NCBI GenBank assembly: GCA_002340305.1
Contig: DDLU01000258.1
Coordinates: forward strand, 1-16,786
DNA from: Desulfovibrio sp. UBA2564
Lineage (GTDB): Bacteria > Desulfobacterota > Desulfovibrionia > Desulfovibrionales > Desulfovibrionaceae
Length of the DNA: 16,786 nucleotides
Direction of reading: 5' to 3'
Shown here: positions 7,448 through 14,126 of the stretch, piece after piece
Layout of the letters: every line of letters starts with the position of its first letter
Numbering within the stretch: position 1 is the first letter of the stretch
Translations under genes and position numbers: made by a program
The notes under the pieces: generated by a model
Told to the model about the DNA's origin: nothing
Database searches by the model: none
What the model saw: the letters and a program-made list of their open reading frames with translations, nothing else

Positions 7448-7490
7448 GGAAAGCCCCGGCACGCGAAATATTCACATGTCGGGGCTTTCC
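7448..7490. terminator. Stem-loop downstream of the thioesterase gene, possible terminator
   Basis: Eleven-base arms at 7448-7458 and 7480-7490 (GGAAAGCCCCG / CGGGGCTTTCC) enclose 21 bases, and the stem can extend inward by three more pairs. Neither side has a full T-run; the minus-strand side has only CTTTCCATGTTTAT. Termination of the minus-strand thioesterase transcript is possible but not assured. Confidence 0.4.
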
Positions 7491-7517
7491 GGCCTTGATG
7501 GTGTTGAAAAAGGGCGA

Positions 7518-7556
7518 GGTGTCCGGCCCGGACCGGGTTAATCCGGACCGGACACC
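7518..7556. repeat. GC-rich inverted repeat
   Basis: GGTGTCCGG at 7518-7526 pairs with CCGGACACC at 7548-7556. An inner CCGGA (7528-7532) pairs with TCCGG (7542-7546) across a C/A mismatch, giving 14 pairs in total. No T-run follows on either strand. It is one of three consecutive stems in this gap. Confidence 0.6.
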
Positions 7557-7582
7557 CTAGGAGCAGGATGCCGAAATGTTTA

Positions 7583-7605
7583 GCCGGGAGGGTGGAGCTC
7601 CCGGC
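7583..7605. repeat. Eight-base-pair stem-loop in the structured gap
   Basis: GCCGGGAG at 7583-7590 pairs perfectly with CTCCCGGC at 7598-7605 around a seven-base loop (GGTGGAG). It is the third strong stem in the series and sits inside the 16-codon frame at 7576-7626. Confidence 0.55.
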
Positions 7606-7713
7606 CAGAAACCAGACTCGGAGTAGCTTGCAATCTTGCTGGTAGATGCAATCAGTTCGGACTCGGCTGACTAAGGACGTAATCCGTTCTATTCGAGCTG
7701 TGTATGATGAGAT

Positions 7714-8217
7714 TTACTCCCTGCCTCCGTTTTGGGATGCAGATGCGGTTTCCCGAATCCTTTCCTCTTTGCGAACAGCACGCCTTTCCTTGGCTTCTCT
7801 GTTTCGCCTGTGATCGACCCCTGTCTCAAGAATTAGCGGGGGGATCGGTGAGGGTTTCCCGTTTTCACCCATGGCCACAAAGGTAAGATAGGCAGAGTTG
7901 GTATGCCTTATCTCGCCTGTTAAAAGATTTTCAGCTTCAACCCGGACTCCGATTTCCATGGAAGTCCTGCCGACCATATTTACGTTGGCGTGCAGGTTGA
8001 TGAGTTCCCCCACATAAGCGGGCCGCAGGAAATTCATGCGGTCGATGGAAGCTGTTACTACAGGCTTGCGCGCATGGCGCATGGCGCAGGTGGCTGCGAC
8101 CAGATCAAGTTGTTTCAGCAGAACCCCACCGTGCAGGTTTCCGGCAGGGTTGGTGTCCTGCGGTAAGACCCGGTAGGTCATTAGTGTTCTGCTTTCGCTG
8201 ATTTTTTTGGGTTTCAT
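7714..8217 (-). CDS. Hot-dog fold acyl-CoA thioesterase (YciA/BACH-like)
   Basis: This 167-residue protein matches cytoplasmic acyl-CoA hydrolases that release free fatty acid and CoA. The signature DTNPAGNLHGGVLLKQLD at 21-38 contains the conserved N27, the HGG turn and the catalytic-type acid D38. The second half of the fold (VTASIDRMNFLRPAYVGE and the GRTSMEIGVRVEAE strand) is intact. Residues from about 135 form an unusual charged tail rich in Arg, Glu and Lys, ending SQNGGRE, beyond the usual hot-dog core. The ATG at 8217 has only a modest AGGG upstream. The gene is preceded on its own strand by the 78-residue protein gene; the 82-base gap between them contains two AT-rich palindromes, so separate regulation is plausible. 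Confidence 0.85.
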   Translation of the reverse strand: MKPKKISESRTLMTYRVLPQDTNPAGNLHGGVLLKQLDLVAATCAMRHARKPVVTASIDRMNFLRPAYVGELINLHANVNMVGRTSMEIGVRVEAENLLTGEIRHTNSAYLTFVAMGENGKPSPIPPLILETGVDHRRNREAKERRAVRKEERIRETASASQNGGRE

Positions 8218-8260
8218 AATGGCGACCCTGATCTATGTTGTTGTCCTGATGTCGTTTTGT

Positions 8261-8274
8261 AATACTTTTGTATT
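8261..8274. promoter_or_regulatory. Dyad AATAC-N4-GTATT, copy 1, candidate operator upstream of the thioesterase gene
   Basis: AATACTTTTGTATT is a perfect five-base dyad around four bases. It lies 44-57 bases upstream of the thioesterase start and between that gene and the 78-residue protein gene. It differs from copy 2 at 8595-8608 in one base. Confidence 0.5.
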
Positions 8275-8278
8275 TCTT

Positions 8279-8290
8279 TTTGTATACAAA
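8279..8290. promoter_or_regulatory. Perfect palindrome TTTGTATACAAA
   Basis: This 12-base perfect palindrome sits five bases after dyad copy 1 and shares the TTTGTAT element with it. It may be a second half-site pair for the same regulator, which is inference. Confidence 0.4.
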
Positions 8291-8299
8291 TAATAAAAT

Positions 8300-8536
8300 C
8301 TATTTGATTTTACCATATTCGACTCTGGCTTCCCATATCATTTTGGCAATTTTCTTTCCCAGATCCAATTGCCTTGTCTTGATCAGGGCTTCCGCTGCTT
8401 CGCGGTTGCCGTCCTGCTTAAGCAAAGTGGCAGACTCCAGATCTCTGAGATAGTTCTCAAATTCCCGGATCAGCTTGGAAAGATTGAGAGTTTCCAGCTC
8501 AAGGGGAACTCGTACTGATTTAACTTTTCTGCTCAT
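8300..8536 (-). CDS. Small charged protein of unknown function, possible DNA-binding protein
   Basis: I do not recognise this 78-residue protein. It begins MSRKVKSVRVPLELETLNLS, a basic beta-strand-like segment (KSVRVPLEL), followed by predicted helices at about 20-44 and 45-75 rich in Lys, Arg, Glu and Leu. A strand followed by helices recalls ribbon-helix-helix regulators, but the match is loose. There are no cysteines, signal peptide or membrane segment. An AGG precedes the ATG by several bases. The coding density and balanced composition argue for a real gene. It is flanked on both sides by near-identical AATAC-N4-GTATT dyads, which fits an autoregulated DNA-binding protein. No toxin-like partner is adjacent. 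Confidence 0.65.
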   Translation of the reverse strand: MSRKVKSVRVPLELETLNLSKLIREFENYLRDLESATLLKQDGNREAAEALIKTRQLDLGKKIAKMIWEARVEYGKIK

Positions 8537-8583
8537 TTTGCCTGTTTTACCTGTTGTGTTTGAAAGGCATCTTACTGCTTACA

Positions 8584-8608
8584 TGACAAATGTCAATACA
8601 TTTGTATT
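8584..8608. promoter_or_regulatory. Two adjacent palindromes upstream of the small-protein gene (dyad copy 2)
   Basis: TGACA-AA-TGTCA (8584-8595) is joined to AATACA-TT-TGTATT (8595-8608). The second matches dyad copy 1 at 8261-8274 in 13 of 14 bases. The block lies about 50-70 bases upstream of the small gene's start, a position suitable for an operator. Confidence 0.5.
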
Positions 8609-8695
8609 ACGAAAAGTTTGATATAAAGTTATAAATTGAAGTAATAGTTAAAGCAAAAAAAATATAAATTTGATATCATTTTGAAAGATAAATGT

Positions 8696-8709
8696 AATAC
8701 AAAAGTAAT
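8696..8709. promoter_or_regulatory. Diverged dyad copy 3 (AATAC-N4-GTAAT)
   Basis: AATACAAAAGTAAT reads on the minus strand as ATTACTTTTGTATT, which matches copy 1 in 13 of 14 bases. It lies just beyond the stop of the downstream-facing membrane-protein gene, in the AT-rich gap. Confidence 0.4.
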
Positions 8710-8772
8710 CAAAAAAATATCAAATGAGTAATCAAAATGAAATGTGGATAAATAAAGCCGGAAACGGAAAGT

Positions 8773-9936
8773 CTATTCGAAGCAGAAAGATTGAACTTCC
8801 GGGGTGCCGGCAGCGAAGAAGGCGGGGAGGATGAAGAGTGCGATTGCGGGGTGGTAGAACAAAGGGGAAAAGAAACCGCAGATAAGAACGGTTGCAACCA
8901 GTCCACCGAGCATGCGCGAGGAGCAGCGTTTGTAAAGCACTGTCCCGGCTACGGCTGTTAAGCAGGGACCGGCTAATCCCCAAGCGCAGAGCAGATGCAG
9001 CCAGAAGGGGGGAATATGAAAAAGATAGATTCCGGTGCCGGTCCAGACATGCTGCTGACCGTGCCAGATTGTCCAAAGTGATGCCGGAACGTTCAGTGGT
9101 AGCGGTACAGAAAGAGGGAAGCCGCTGAGCATTAAGCCCGGATTCTTGATAAAGATTTCCATAACTGAGAACCATAGCCAGTATGAAGGCAGGTCCTGTC
9201 TGTTCATTAAGGTCATTTCCTGAACTTGCAGAGATAGGTAATTGAAAAACAGCAGGCACAGGACAAGTATGAATTTCCGAAGTCCCCCCTTGGGACCGCC
9301 AACAAGAAGAATAAGTACTGCTGCAAGGGCAATGTCTCGTCCAAGGGTGCAGAATATTCCCGCAAGAATAAGCAGACGGGGTAGTGTATTCTTTTCGGCG
9401 TTATGCAGTGTTGCACAAAGGCCGGCCAGCAGGATTGGACCGTTAATACTTGATATGCCGCAAAACGAGGGCATTGAAGGTTCATGTAATAGGAAAAAAC
9501 GCAATCCGAATTCTGCGCAGACTAAAATCGCCAACCAGCTGGACCAGAATGAAATTTGTCCGGTGCTCGGCGGATTATAGAGTTTTATCCAAAGGACTGT
9601 GACCAGTAAGAAAATAAGCGGTTTGCCCTCCATTAATAGCGGGAGGTAGTTTAGTAATGGCTGGGTGTATACGGCAAAGCTGTTGAATGAAATCCATGTG
9701 ATCAACAGGGCGGGGATTCCGGCTTTGAGCCAGAGAGGAAATGTCCGGTTGTCATCGCCATTGAGCATTTCCAGAACGAGTCCAAGTACAGCAAGTCCGC
9801 AGGCGAATACTTCAGGCAGGTTGTTGGGTACAGCCTGACCACTCAGGCTGAAAGCTGCACTGGTTAAGGGCAGGGTCAGGCCGAACAGGGCGAGGGGTAA
9901 TTCTGATAGTGTGTGGGCTGTATTGTCTGAACTCAT
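8773..9936 (-). CDS. Polytopic membrane protein, O-antigen ligase/polymerase (Wzy_C)-like
   Basis: This protein of about 387 residues has roughly ten to eleven hydrophobic segments with short loops and one larger loop at about 240-305. Three details recall the O-antigen ligase/Wzy_C family, counting from the TTG two codons before the ATG. They are CTLGRDIALAAVLILLVGG near 198-216 (compare the SRGA-type helix), WFSVMEIFIKNPGLMLSGFPL near 257-277, and FHIPPFWLHLLCAWGLAG near 308-325 (H-x-L and GL-G end of the loop). The family transfers or polymerises lipid-linked glycans on the periplasmic face. No other glycan gene lies in the window, so the assignment is tentative. ATG at 9936 is preferred over TTG at 9942; neither has a clear ribosome-binding site. 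It follows the Fe-S protein gene by about 65 bases. Confidence 0.6.
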   Translation of the reverse strand: MSSDNTAHTLSELPLALFGLTLPLTSAAFSLSGQAVPNNLPEVFACGLAVLGLVLEMLNGDDNRTFPLWLKAGIPALLITWISFNSFAVYTQPLLNYLPLLMEGKPLIFLLVTVLWIKLYNPPSTGQISFWSSWLAILVCAEFGLRFFLLHEPSMPSFCGISSINGPILLAGLCATLHNAEKNTLPRLLILAGIFCTLGRDIALAAVLILLVGGPKGGLRKFILVLCLLFFNYLSLQVQEMTLMNRQDLPSYWLWFSVMEIFIKNPGLMLSGFPLSVPLPLNVPASLWTIWHGQQHVWTGTGIYLFHIPPFWLHLLCAWGLAGPCLTAVAGTVLYKRCSSRMLGGLVATVLICGFFSPLFYHPAIALFILPAFFAAGTPEVQSFCFE

Positions 9937-10001
9937 TGGCAATTGTGTTACATGGATATGTTCAGGATTAGAAGGCCCGGAAAGAAAAAATGTGCAAATT
10001 A

Positions 10002-11096
10002 TCAGCGTCCACTAAATCTGAATATTAAACGGTTGAGGTAATTGAAAGGGAAGGCAACAGGTTTGGGGATGCGCTTGCGTCTGACCAGAAGCAGGTCCAA
10101 AACATGTATTGTGGGATATTTGAATCCCAGTTGATTTACGCATCCGGCACAATAGGTGACCATGGGGATGCCTGTTCTTTGCGCTTCATTAATTCTTTTG
10201 CGGGCCCAGTTTCTGGAATATGCACTATTGAAAAATGCGGTAGCTCCTCCTTCGCCGCAGCAGAGAGTCTTTTTGCGGTTGTGGCGCATTTCAACAACCC
10301 GTACCCCTACAGATTTGATGAGTGTACGTACGTGTCTATGCATCTCTGATTCATAGCGGGTGACACAGGGATCATGAACGGTGACTTCGTTTACCGTAGG
10401 ACGCACAGGCATAAATTTTGAGTATTTGAGCCTTCTGTAAACTGAGACGATTTCCATCTTGGGATTCGCCTCTTTGAAAGTGATATGGCAGTTTGGGCAG
10501 GCGGTCAGAATTTTTTTGACCCCTTTGCGTTCCAAGCGGTGCAGTAAGGCAAAAAAAGTTTCTTCATGTCTGCTTTTCAGGCCAAGCATTTTAGAGGGCT
10601 TGGAACAGCAGTTAAGAACGAGGCCGATAGTCGGATCTTCGCGTTTCAAAATTTTGAATGCAATCCTGCTGGCATCCGGGTGCATTGCGGGTAGCGTACA
10701 CCCCGGAAAGAAGACCGTAGTGCAGTTTTCGGGAATGAATTCAGCGTTGAATGGAAAGCGTTGCCCTAATCTTTCATAGTTGAGAATCGGGTCGCACTTT
10801 TCGAGCCTGAAAATAGCATTGGCCTGCGCGTGGTTGCGTAGTTCTTTGAACATGTGCTCCGGTTCTGCCGCAACTGGGCATACCGCCGAACAAAGTCCGC
10901 AGACTGAACAGGCATAAGAACGGATTGCAGCCTGATCAGCTTCTTCATCAGAAGAAAGTGCCCGTAAAGCAATTGAGACAGGGGATCCGCTTTCAGCCAG
11001 AAAGCGGCAATGACTCATACATTTTCCACAGTCAATGCATTCATCGGCAACGTGTTGCAGCTCTTTTTTTAATTGCTTTGATATTGGCATAGGCAC
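10002..11096 (-). CDS. HdrD/GlpC-like iron-sulfur protein with two CCG domains
   Basis: This cytoplasmic 364-residue protein has the order ferredoxin-type domain then two cysteine-rich CCG domains. Ferredoxin motifs are C20/C23/C26/C30 (CIDCGKCMSHC) and C63/C66/C69/C73 (CSVCGLCSAVCP). CCG domain 1 has C133, C163-C164 and C200/C203; CCG domain 2 has C244, C279-C280 and C316/C319. This is the architecture of HdrD, GlpC and the LutA-like proteins that reduce disulfides or channel electrons from a partner. No flavoprotein or membrane partner is adjacent, so the substrate is unknown. It is a shorter relative of DsrK (535 residues) in the same window. The GTG at 11096 is supported by a GGA six bases upstream; ATG at 11090 is an alternative. 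It starts 12 bases after the stop of the OB-fold gene, so the two are likely cotranscribed. Confidence 0.8.
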   Translation of the reverse strand: MPMPISKQLKKELQHVADECIDCGKCMSHCRFLAESGSPVSIALRALSSDEEADQAAIRSYACSVCGLCSAVCPVAAEPEHMFKELRNHAQANAIFRLEKCDPILNYERLGQRFPFNAEFIPENCTTVFFPGCTLPAMHPDASRIAFKILKREDPTIGLVLNCCSKPSKMLGLKSRHEETFFALLHRLERKGVKKILTACPNCHITFKEANPKMEIVSVYRRLKYSKFMPVRPTVNEVTVHDPCVTRYESEMHRHVRTLIKSVGVRVVEMRHNRKKTLCCGEGGATAFFNSAYSRNWARKRINEAQRTGIPMVTYCAGCVNQLGFKYPTIHVLDLLLVRRKRIPKPVAFPFNYLNRLIFRFSGR

Positions 11097-11108
11097 TTTA
11101 AGTCCGGC

Positions 11109-11678
11109 CTACAGCAACTGACACCCCCAAATCTTCACCCGTTTGTTGACGTATTCAGTGCATTTTCCTTTAATTCGCACTTTTACGCCCGGCTTGAGGT
11201 TGCTGACTACCGGAATCTGGTCCTCTGTAAAATGACAGATTACTTCGGCTGTGAAATTGGAAATCCCTTTGAGCCCAACATGCAGATCGCCGAATCCTTT
11301 TGCTGAAACATCTACTATTTCACCGGAAACTTCAATGACTTCATTCTGATACTTGCCGCTGGCCATGGTGTTGTTCTCTACAAAGTCGATATAAAGCTTG
11401 TAGGAACCGACATGTAATTTGGATTGACTGAGTTTGACTTCGTTAGCTATGCGTGCATGCCATGCACCGAGGGTTTCTTTTTTATGTGGGGCAACATTCT
11501 GGTGGGCAGTGGGTCCGAGTTTCAAACTTTTCTGGAGATCGACACGGTTGTTTAACTGGCCTGTGGAATCGAAGACATCGGCTGTAACTTTTCCTTTGTT
11601 TGAAATATATATTTTTGATCTGAGCCGTCCCATTGGATCAACCAGATGAAATTCTTCCGCCTTGACGATGTTGGGCAT
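11109..11678 (-). CDS. OB-fold (tRNA_anti-like) domain protein of unknown function
   Basis: This 189-residue protein has no signal peptide or membrane segment. The C-terminal half, about 110-189, shows the strand pattern of an OB fold of the tRNA_anti-like type: EVSGEIVDVSAKGFGDLHV, then VICHFTE, then LKPGVKVRIKGKC, then VKIWGCQLL at the very end. The N-terminal 65 residues carry a strand-rich segment (SKIYISNKGKVTADVFDSTG) that I do not recognise. A clear GGAG precedes the ATG at 11678. It is the first gene of a short operon with the HdrD-like gene. Such OB domains often bind nucleic acid or oligosaccharide; the ligand here is unknown. Confidence 0.65.
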   Translation of the reverse strand: MPNIVKAEEFHLVDPMGRLRSKIYISNKGKVTADVFDSTGQLNNRVDLQKSLKLGPTAHQNVAPHKKETLGAWHARIANEVKLSQSKLHVGSYKLYIDFVENNTMASGKYQNEVIEVSGEIVDVSAKGFGDLHVGLKGISNFTAEVICHFTEDQIPVVSNLKPGVKVRIKGKCTEYVNKRVKIWGCQLL

Positions 11679-11955
11679 ATCTCCGCTCCTTCAACTGCAT
11701 GGGTAAGGTTATGTAAGAATATACAATTAAACGGTTCATTGGTTGAAAAAGCAAGAAATATTGCAAGTAAATTTTCCAGACTGTACGATAAGTGTTTGTG
11801 ATTTTCCAAAAAGTTGATATGAGTCTTCACTTGACTTGGATAGATAAAAGCTTTAACAGACAACCCCTTTCTTTACGCAATCAGCACAAATTGAGAAAAG
11901 GTGGAGCTTTTGAGGTTTTTGCGCGTAAAAATGCTTAGCCGGCGGAGTAAGAGAA
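11679..11955. promoter_or_regulatory. Divergent promoter region between the OB-fold gene and ffh
   Basis: These 277 bases separate two divergent transcription units. On the plus strand TTGACT at 11831-11836 with TAACAG 17 bases later (11854-11859) is a possible sigma-70 promoter for the ffh operon, though the -10 match is weak. No stable hairpin or gene was seen. Confidence 0.35.
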
Positions 11956-13473
11956 TTGTTCGACAGCCTATCAGATAGACTTTCCGAAGCCTTTAAGAAT
12001 TTCAAGGGGCAGGGACGTTTGGATGAGAAAAACATCCAGACCGGACTGCGCGAAGTGCGCCTTGCCCTTCTCGAAGCGGACGTTAACTACAAGGTCGTTA
12101 AAGACTTTGTGGAGAAGGTAAAGGAGCGTGCTCTCGGGCGGGAAGTCCAGAAATCCCTTTCTCCCGGACAGCAGGTAATCAAGGTCGTTAACGACGAACT
12201 TACCGAGCTGCTCGGCGGCGAGCAGGAAGGATTGCAGCTCACAAAGGGCAAGCTTTCCAAAATCATGATGGTCGGCCTTCAGGGTTCCGGTAAGACCACT
12301 TCTTCTGCCAAGATTGCCTTGTTTTTGAGGCGTAAGAAGTTCAAACCCTACCTTGTGCCTGCCGACGTCTACCGTCCCGCTGCGATTGACCAGCTTCATG
12401 TGCTGGCTAAACAGCTGGATATGCCGGCCTACCCGTCCACTACGGAAATGAACCCCGTGGACATCTGCCGTGACGCTATGGTCAAGGCTGAAGAGGCCGG
12501 TTGTGATGTTCTGCTTTTCGATACAGCTGGACGTTTGCATATCGATGAACCCCTGATGGAAGAACTTTCCTCCATCAAGGAACATTGTTCTCCGGATGAA
12601 ATCCTTTTCGTGGCGGACGCAATGACAGGGCAGGACGCTGTCAATGTCGCCTCCACATTTGATGACAAGCTTGATGTTACCGGTGTCGTCCTTACCAAAA
12701 TGGATGGTGATGCCCGAGGCGGTGCGGCGCTCTCCATCAAATCCGTTACCGGTAAATCTGTTAAGTTTGTTGGTATGGGTGAAAAGCTCAATGAGCTCGA
12801 ACTCTTCTACCCGGACAGGGCCGCTTCAAGAATTCTCGGCATGGGGGATGTACTGTCCCTGATCGAGAAAGCCCAGTCGGTAATGGGTGAGGGGGAAGCC
12901 GAAGAGCTGACCGAGAAATTCCGCAAGGCTCAGTTCGACCTTGAGGACTTCCGCACCCAGATGCGCAGAATGAAGAAGATCGGTTCCATGGGTTCGATCA
13001 TGAAAATGATCCCCGGCCTCGGCGGGCTTACCAAACAGCTCGGCGATATGGAGATTCCGGATAAGGAACTGAACAGGATAGAAGCCATCATCTCGTCCAT
13101 GACCATGGAGGAACGCAGGCAGCCCAAACTTATCAACCCCAGCCGTAGGCAGAGGATTGCTAAGGGTTCCGGCGTAGACATCAAGGAAGTGAATCAGATG
13201 CTCAAGAATTTTGAGCAGATGAGCAAGATGATGAAGAAAATGATGGGCGGCAAAGGCGGAAAGGGCAAAATGCCCAAAATGCCGAATCTGCCCGGAATGC
13301 CCGGACTTGGTGGCGGTGCAGGAATGCCGGGAATGCCCGGTATGGAAGGGCTCGAAGGTATGGAAGGAATGGAGGGGATGCCTCAGACTTCTAAAACCAA
13401 GAGTAAAAAGACCCTGCTTGCACGCAAAAAGAAAAAGCTTAAAAAGCAAGCTCGCAAGAAAAAGAAAAAATAG
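11956..13473 (+). CDS. ffh: Ffh, signal recognition particle GTPase (SRP54) with an extended C-terminal tail
   Basis: This 505-residue protein delivers nascent membrane proteins to FtsY and SecYEG. The N-domain occupies about 1-95. The GTPase has G1 GLQGSGKTT at 107-115, DTAGR at 189-193, TKMD at 247-250 and DGDARGG at 250-256. The M-domain carries SRRQRIAKGSG at 396-406, the SRP RNA-binding motif, preceded by the Met-rich finger loop region. After about residue 432 there is an unusual tail: Gly/Met/Pro repeats of GMPG and GMEG type to 475, then a lysine-rich end with some 20 basic residues. Ffh proteins commonly end near 450. The start is TTG at 11956 (MFDSLSDRLS), with GGAG eight bases upstream. 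It heads the ribosomal operon that follows. Confidence 0.96.
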   Translation: MFDSLSDRLSEAFKNFKGQGRLDEKNIQTGLREVRLALLEADVNYKVVKDFVEKVKERALGREVQKSLSPGQQVIKVVNDELTELLGGEQEGLQLTKGKLSKIMMVGLQGSGKTTSSAKIALFLRRKKFKPYLVPADVYRPAAIDQLHVLAKQLDMPAYPSTTEMNPVDICRDAMVKAEEAGCDVLLFDTAGRLHIDEPLMEELSSIKEHCSPDEILFVADAMTGQDAVNVASTFDDKLDVTGVVLTKMDGDARGGAALSIKSVTGKSVKFVGMGEKLNELELFYPDRAASRILGMGDVLSLIEKAQSVMGEGEAEELTEKFRKAQFDLEDFRTQMRRMKKIGSMGSIMKMIPGLGGLTKQLGDMEIPDKELNRIEAIISSMTMEERRQPKLINPSRRQRIAKGSGVDIKEVNQMLKNFEQMSKMMKKMMGGKGGKGKMPKMPNLPGMPGLGGGAGMPGMPGMEGLEGMEGMEGMPQTSKTKSKKTLLARKKKKLKKQARKKKKK

Positions 13474-13543
13474 TTTTTGTGGGCTTTGCTTGCAATTTAT
13501 TAACGAACCACTTAATTTAAGATTATATGGGGGAAAGTAGACA

Positions 13544-13780
13544 ATGGCTATTAAACTCAGACTGACCCGTATGGGCTCCAAAAAACGCCCTTTTTACAGA
13601 ATCGTAGCAATCAACAGCGAAACCAGACGTGACGGTCGTCCTTTGGACTTCTGCGGTTACTACAACCCGATGGTTGAACCTGTTGAAGTGAAAATCGACA
13701 AGGAAAAAGTAGAGAAGTGGCTTGAGAGAGGTGCTGAACCTAGCGATACCGTTAAATCTCTCCTCAAAGCAAATTCCTAG
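13544..13780 (+). CDS. rpsP: 30S ribosomal protein bS16
   Basis: This 78-residue protein begins MAIKLRLTRMGSKKRPFYRI, the bS16 signature, and continues with the DGRPLDFCGYYNP segment typical of the family. It is a structural protein of the small subunit assembled early in the 5' domain. The ATG follows a GGGGGAAAG ribosome-binding sequence. It lies 70 bases after ffh with no terminator-like hairpin in between, consistent with the common ffh-rpsP-rimM-trmD-rplS order. Confidence 0.98.
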   Translation: MAIKLRLTRMGSKKRPFYRIVAINSETRRDGRPLDFCGYYNPMVEPVEVKIDKEKVEKWLERGAEPSDTVKSLLKANS

Positions 13781-13858
13781 GGTTCGTAACTCATCAGGTT
13801 CGAATTCTTCTTCACTACTCACGGTACACACTCGAAATCAGAAGCGGAGGTTGTTGGC

Positions 13859-14092
13859 ATGTTGAAGGATTTAGTAGAATACATCGCGAAATCGCTTGTT
13901 GACAATCCGGATGAAGTAGTTGTCACCGAAATCGAAGGGGAGCAGACTTCCGTAATCGAACTCAAGGTCGCCAAAGAAGACCTCGGTAAGGTTATCGGTA
14001 AGCAGGGCCGCACCGCGCGTGCCATGAGAACCCTGCTCGGTGCTGCATCAACCAAGGTGAGAAAACGCTCTGTTCTGGAAATTCTGGAATAA
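13859..14092 (+). CDS. khpA: KhpA-like KH-domain RNA-binding protein
   Basis: This 77-residue single KH-domain protein has the nucleic-acid-binding loop GKQG at 47-50 within DLGKVIGKQGRTARAMRTLL. The family (YlqC/KhpA) is best known from Gram-positive bacteria, where it pairs with KhpB and acts on RNA and cell growth. No KhpB gene is in the window. GGAGG lies upstream of the ATG. Its place between rpsP and rimM is the usual one in genomes that have it, which supports the symbol. Confidence 0.92.
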   Translation: MLKDLVEYIAKSLVDNPDEVVVTEIEGEQTSVIELKVAKEDLGKVIGKQGRTARAMRTLLGAASTKVRKRSVLEILE

Positions 14093-14126
14093 GAGTCCAC
14101 GAACCTGACCATAACGGCAGGCTGCT

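Larger units (their letters stand above)
7207..7713. other. Long intergenic region rich in hairpins, possible structured RNA
   Basis: No convincing protein gene is visible between the OYE start and the thioesterase stop. The right part (7448-7670) holds three GC-rich stem-loops and interleaved seven-base direct repeats: GACTCGG at 7615 and 7660, TGCAATC at 7629 and 7647. A 16-codon reading frame at 7576-7626 (plus) has an AGGA seven bases upstream, but nothing supports it as a gene. I compared the region by eye with RNase P, SRP, tmRNA and tRNA signatures and saw no match. The left part (7207-7440) should contain the OYE promoter, which I could not pinpoint. Confidence 0.4.
8537..8772. other. 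AT-rich intergenic region with palindromes
   Basis: These 236 bases are far richer in A and T than their surroundings. They hold TGACA-AA-TGTCA at 8584-8595, dyad copy 2 at 8595-8608 and a diverged inverted copy at 8696-8709. TTTGATAT-type words also recur here (8617, 8669 and reversed at 8717). The promoter of the 78-residue gene must lie here. No gene is visible. Confidence 0.6.

Noticed and set aside
7576..7626. A 16-codon frame with an AGGA seven bases upstream, as a leader peptide or peptide precursor
   Set aside because: No gene follows on the plus strand until 11956, no modification enzyme is nearby and the frame overlaps a hairpin. It is kept only as a note within the structured-gap finding.
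7441..7713. RNase P RNA, SRP RNA, tmRNA or tRNA
   Set aside because: The conserved signature words of these RNAs, such as the RNase P GAGGAAAGTCC word, the SRP GGAAGCAG word and the TTCGAAT loop of tRNA, were not found.
8300..8536. Antitoxin of a toxin-antitoxin pair
   Set aside because: No small toxin-like gene overlaps or adjoins it; the downstream neighbour is a thioesterase and the upstream side is a 236-base spacer.
11971..12585. A 204-residue open frame antisense to ffh
   Set aside because: It mirrors the N and G domains of Ffh in reverse, and its translation shows no recognisable domain; it is a shadow frame.
12826..13581. A 251-residue antisense frame with many His and Phe residues
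   Set aside because: The His/Phe richness is the reverse reading of the Met/Gly/Lys-rich Ffh tail, and the frame also runs into rpsP.
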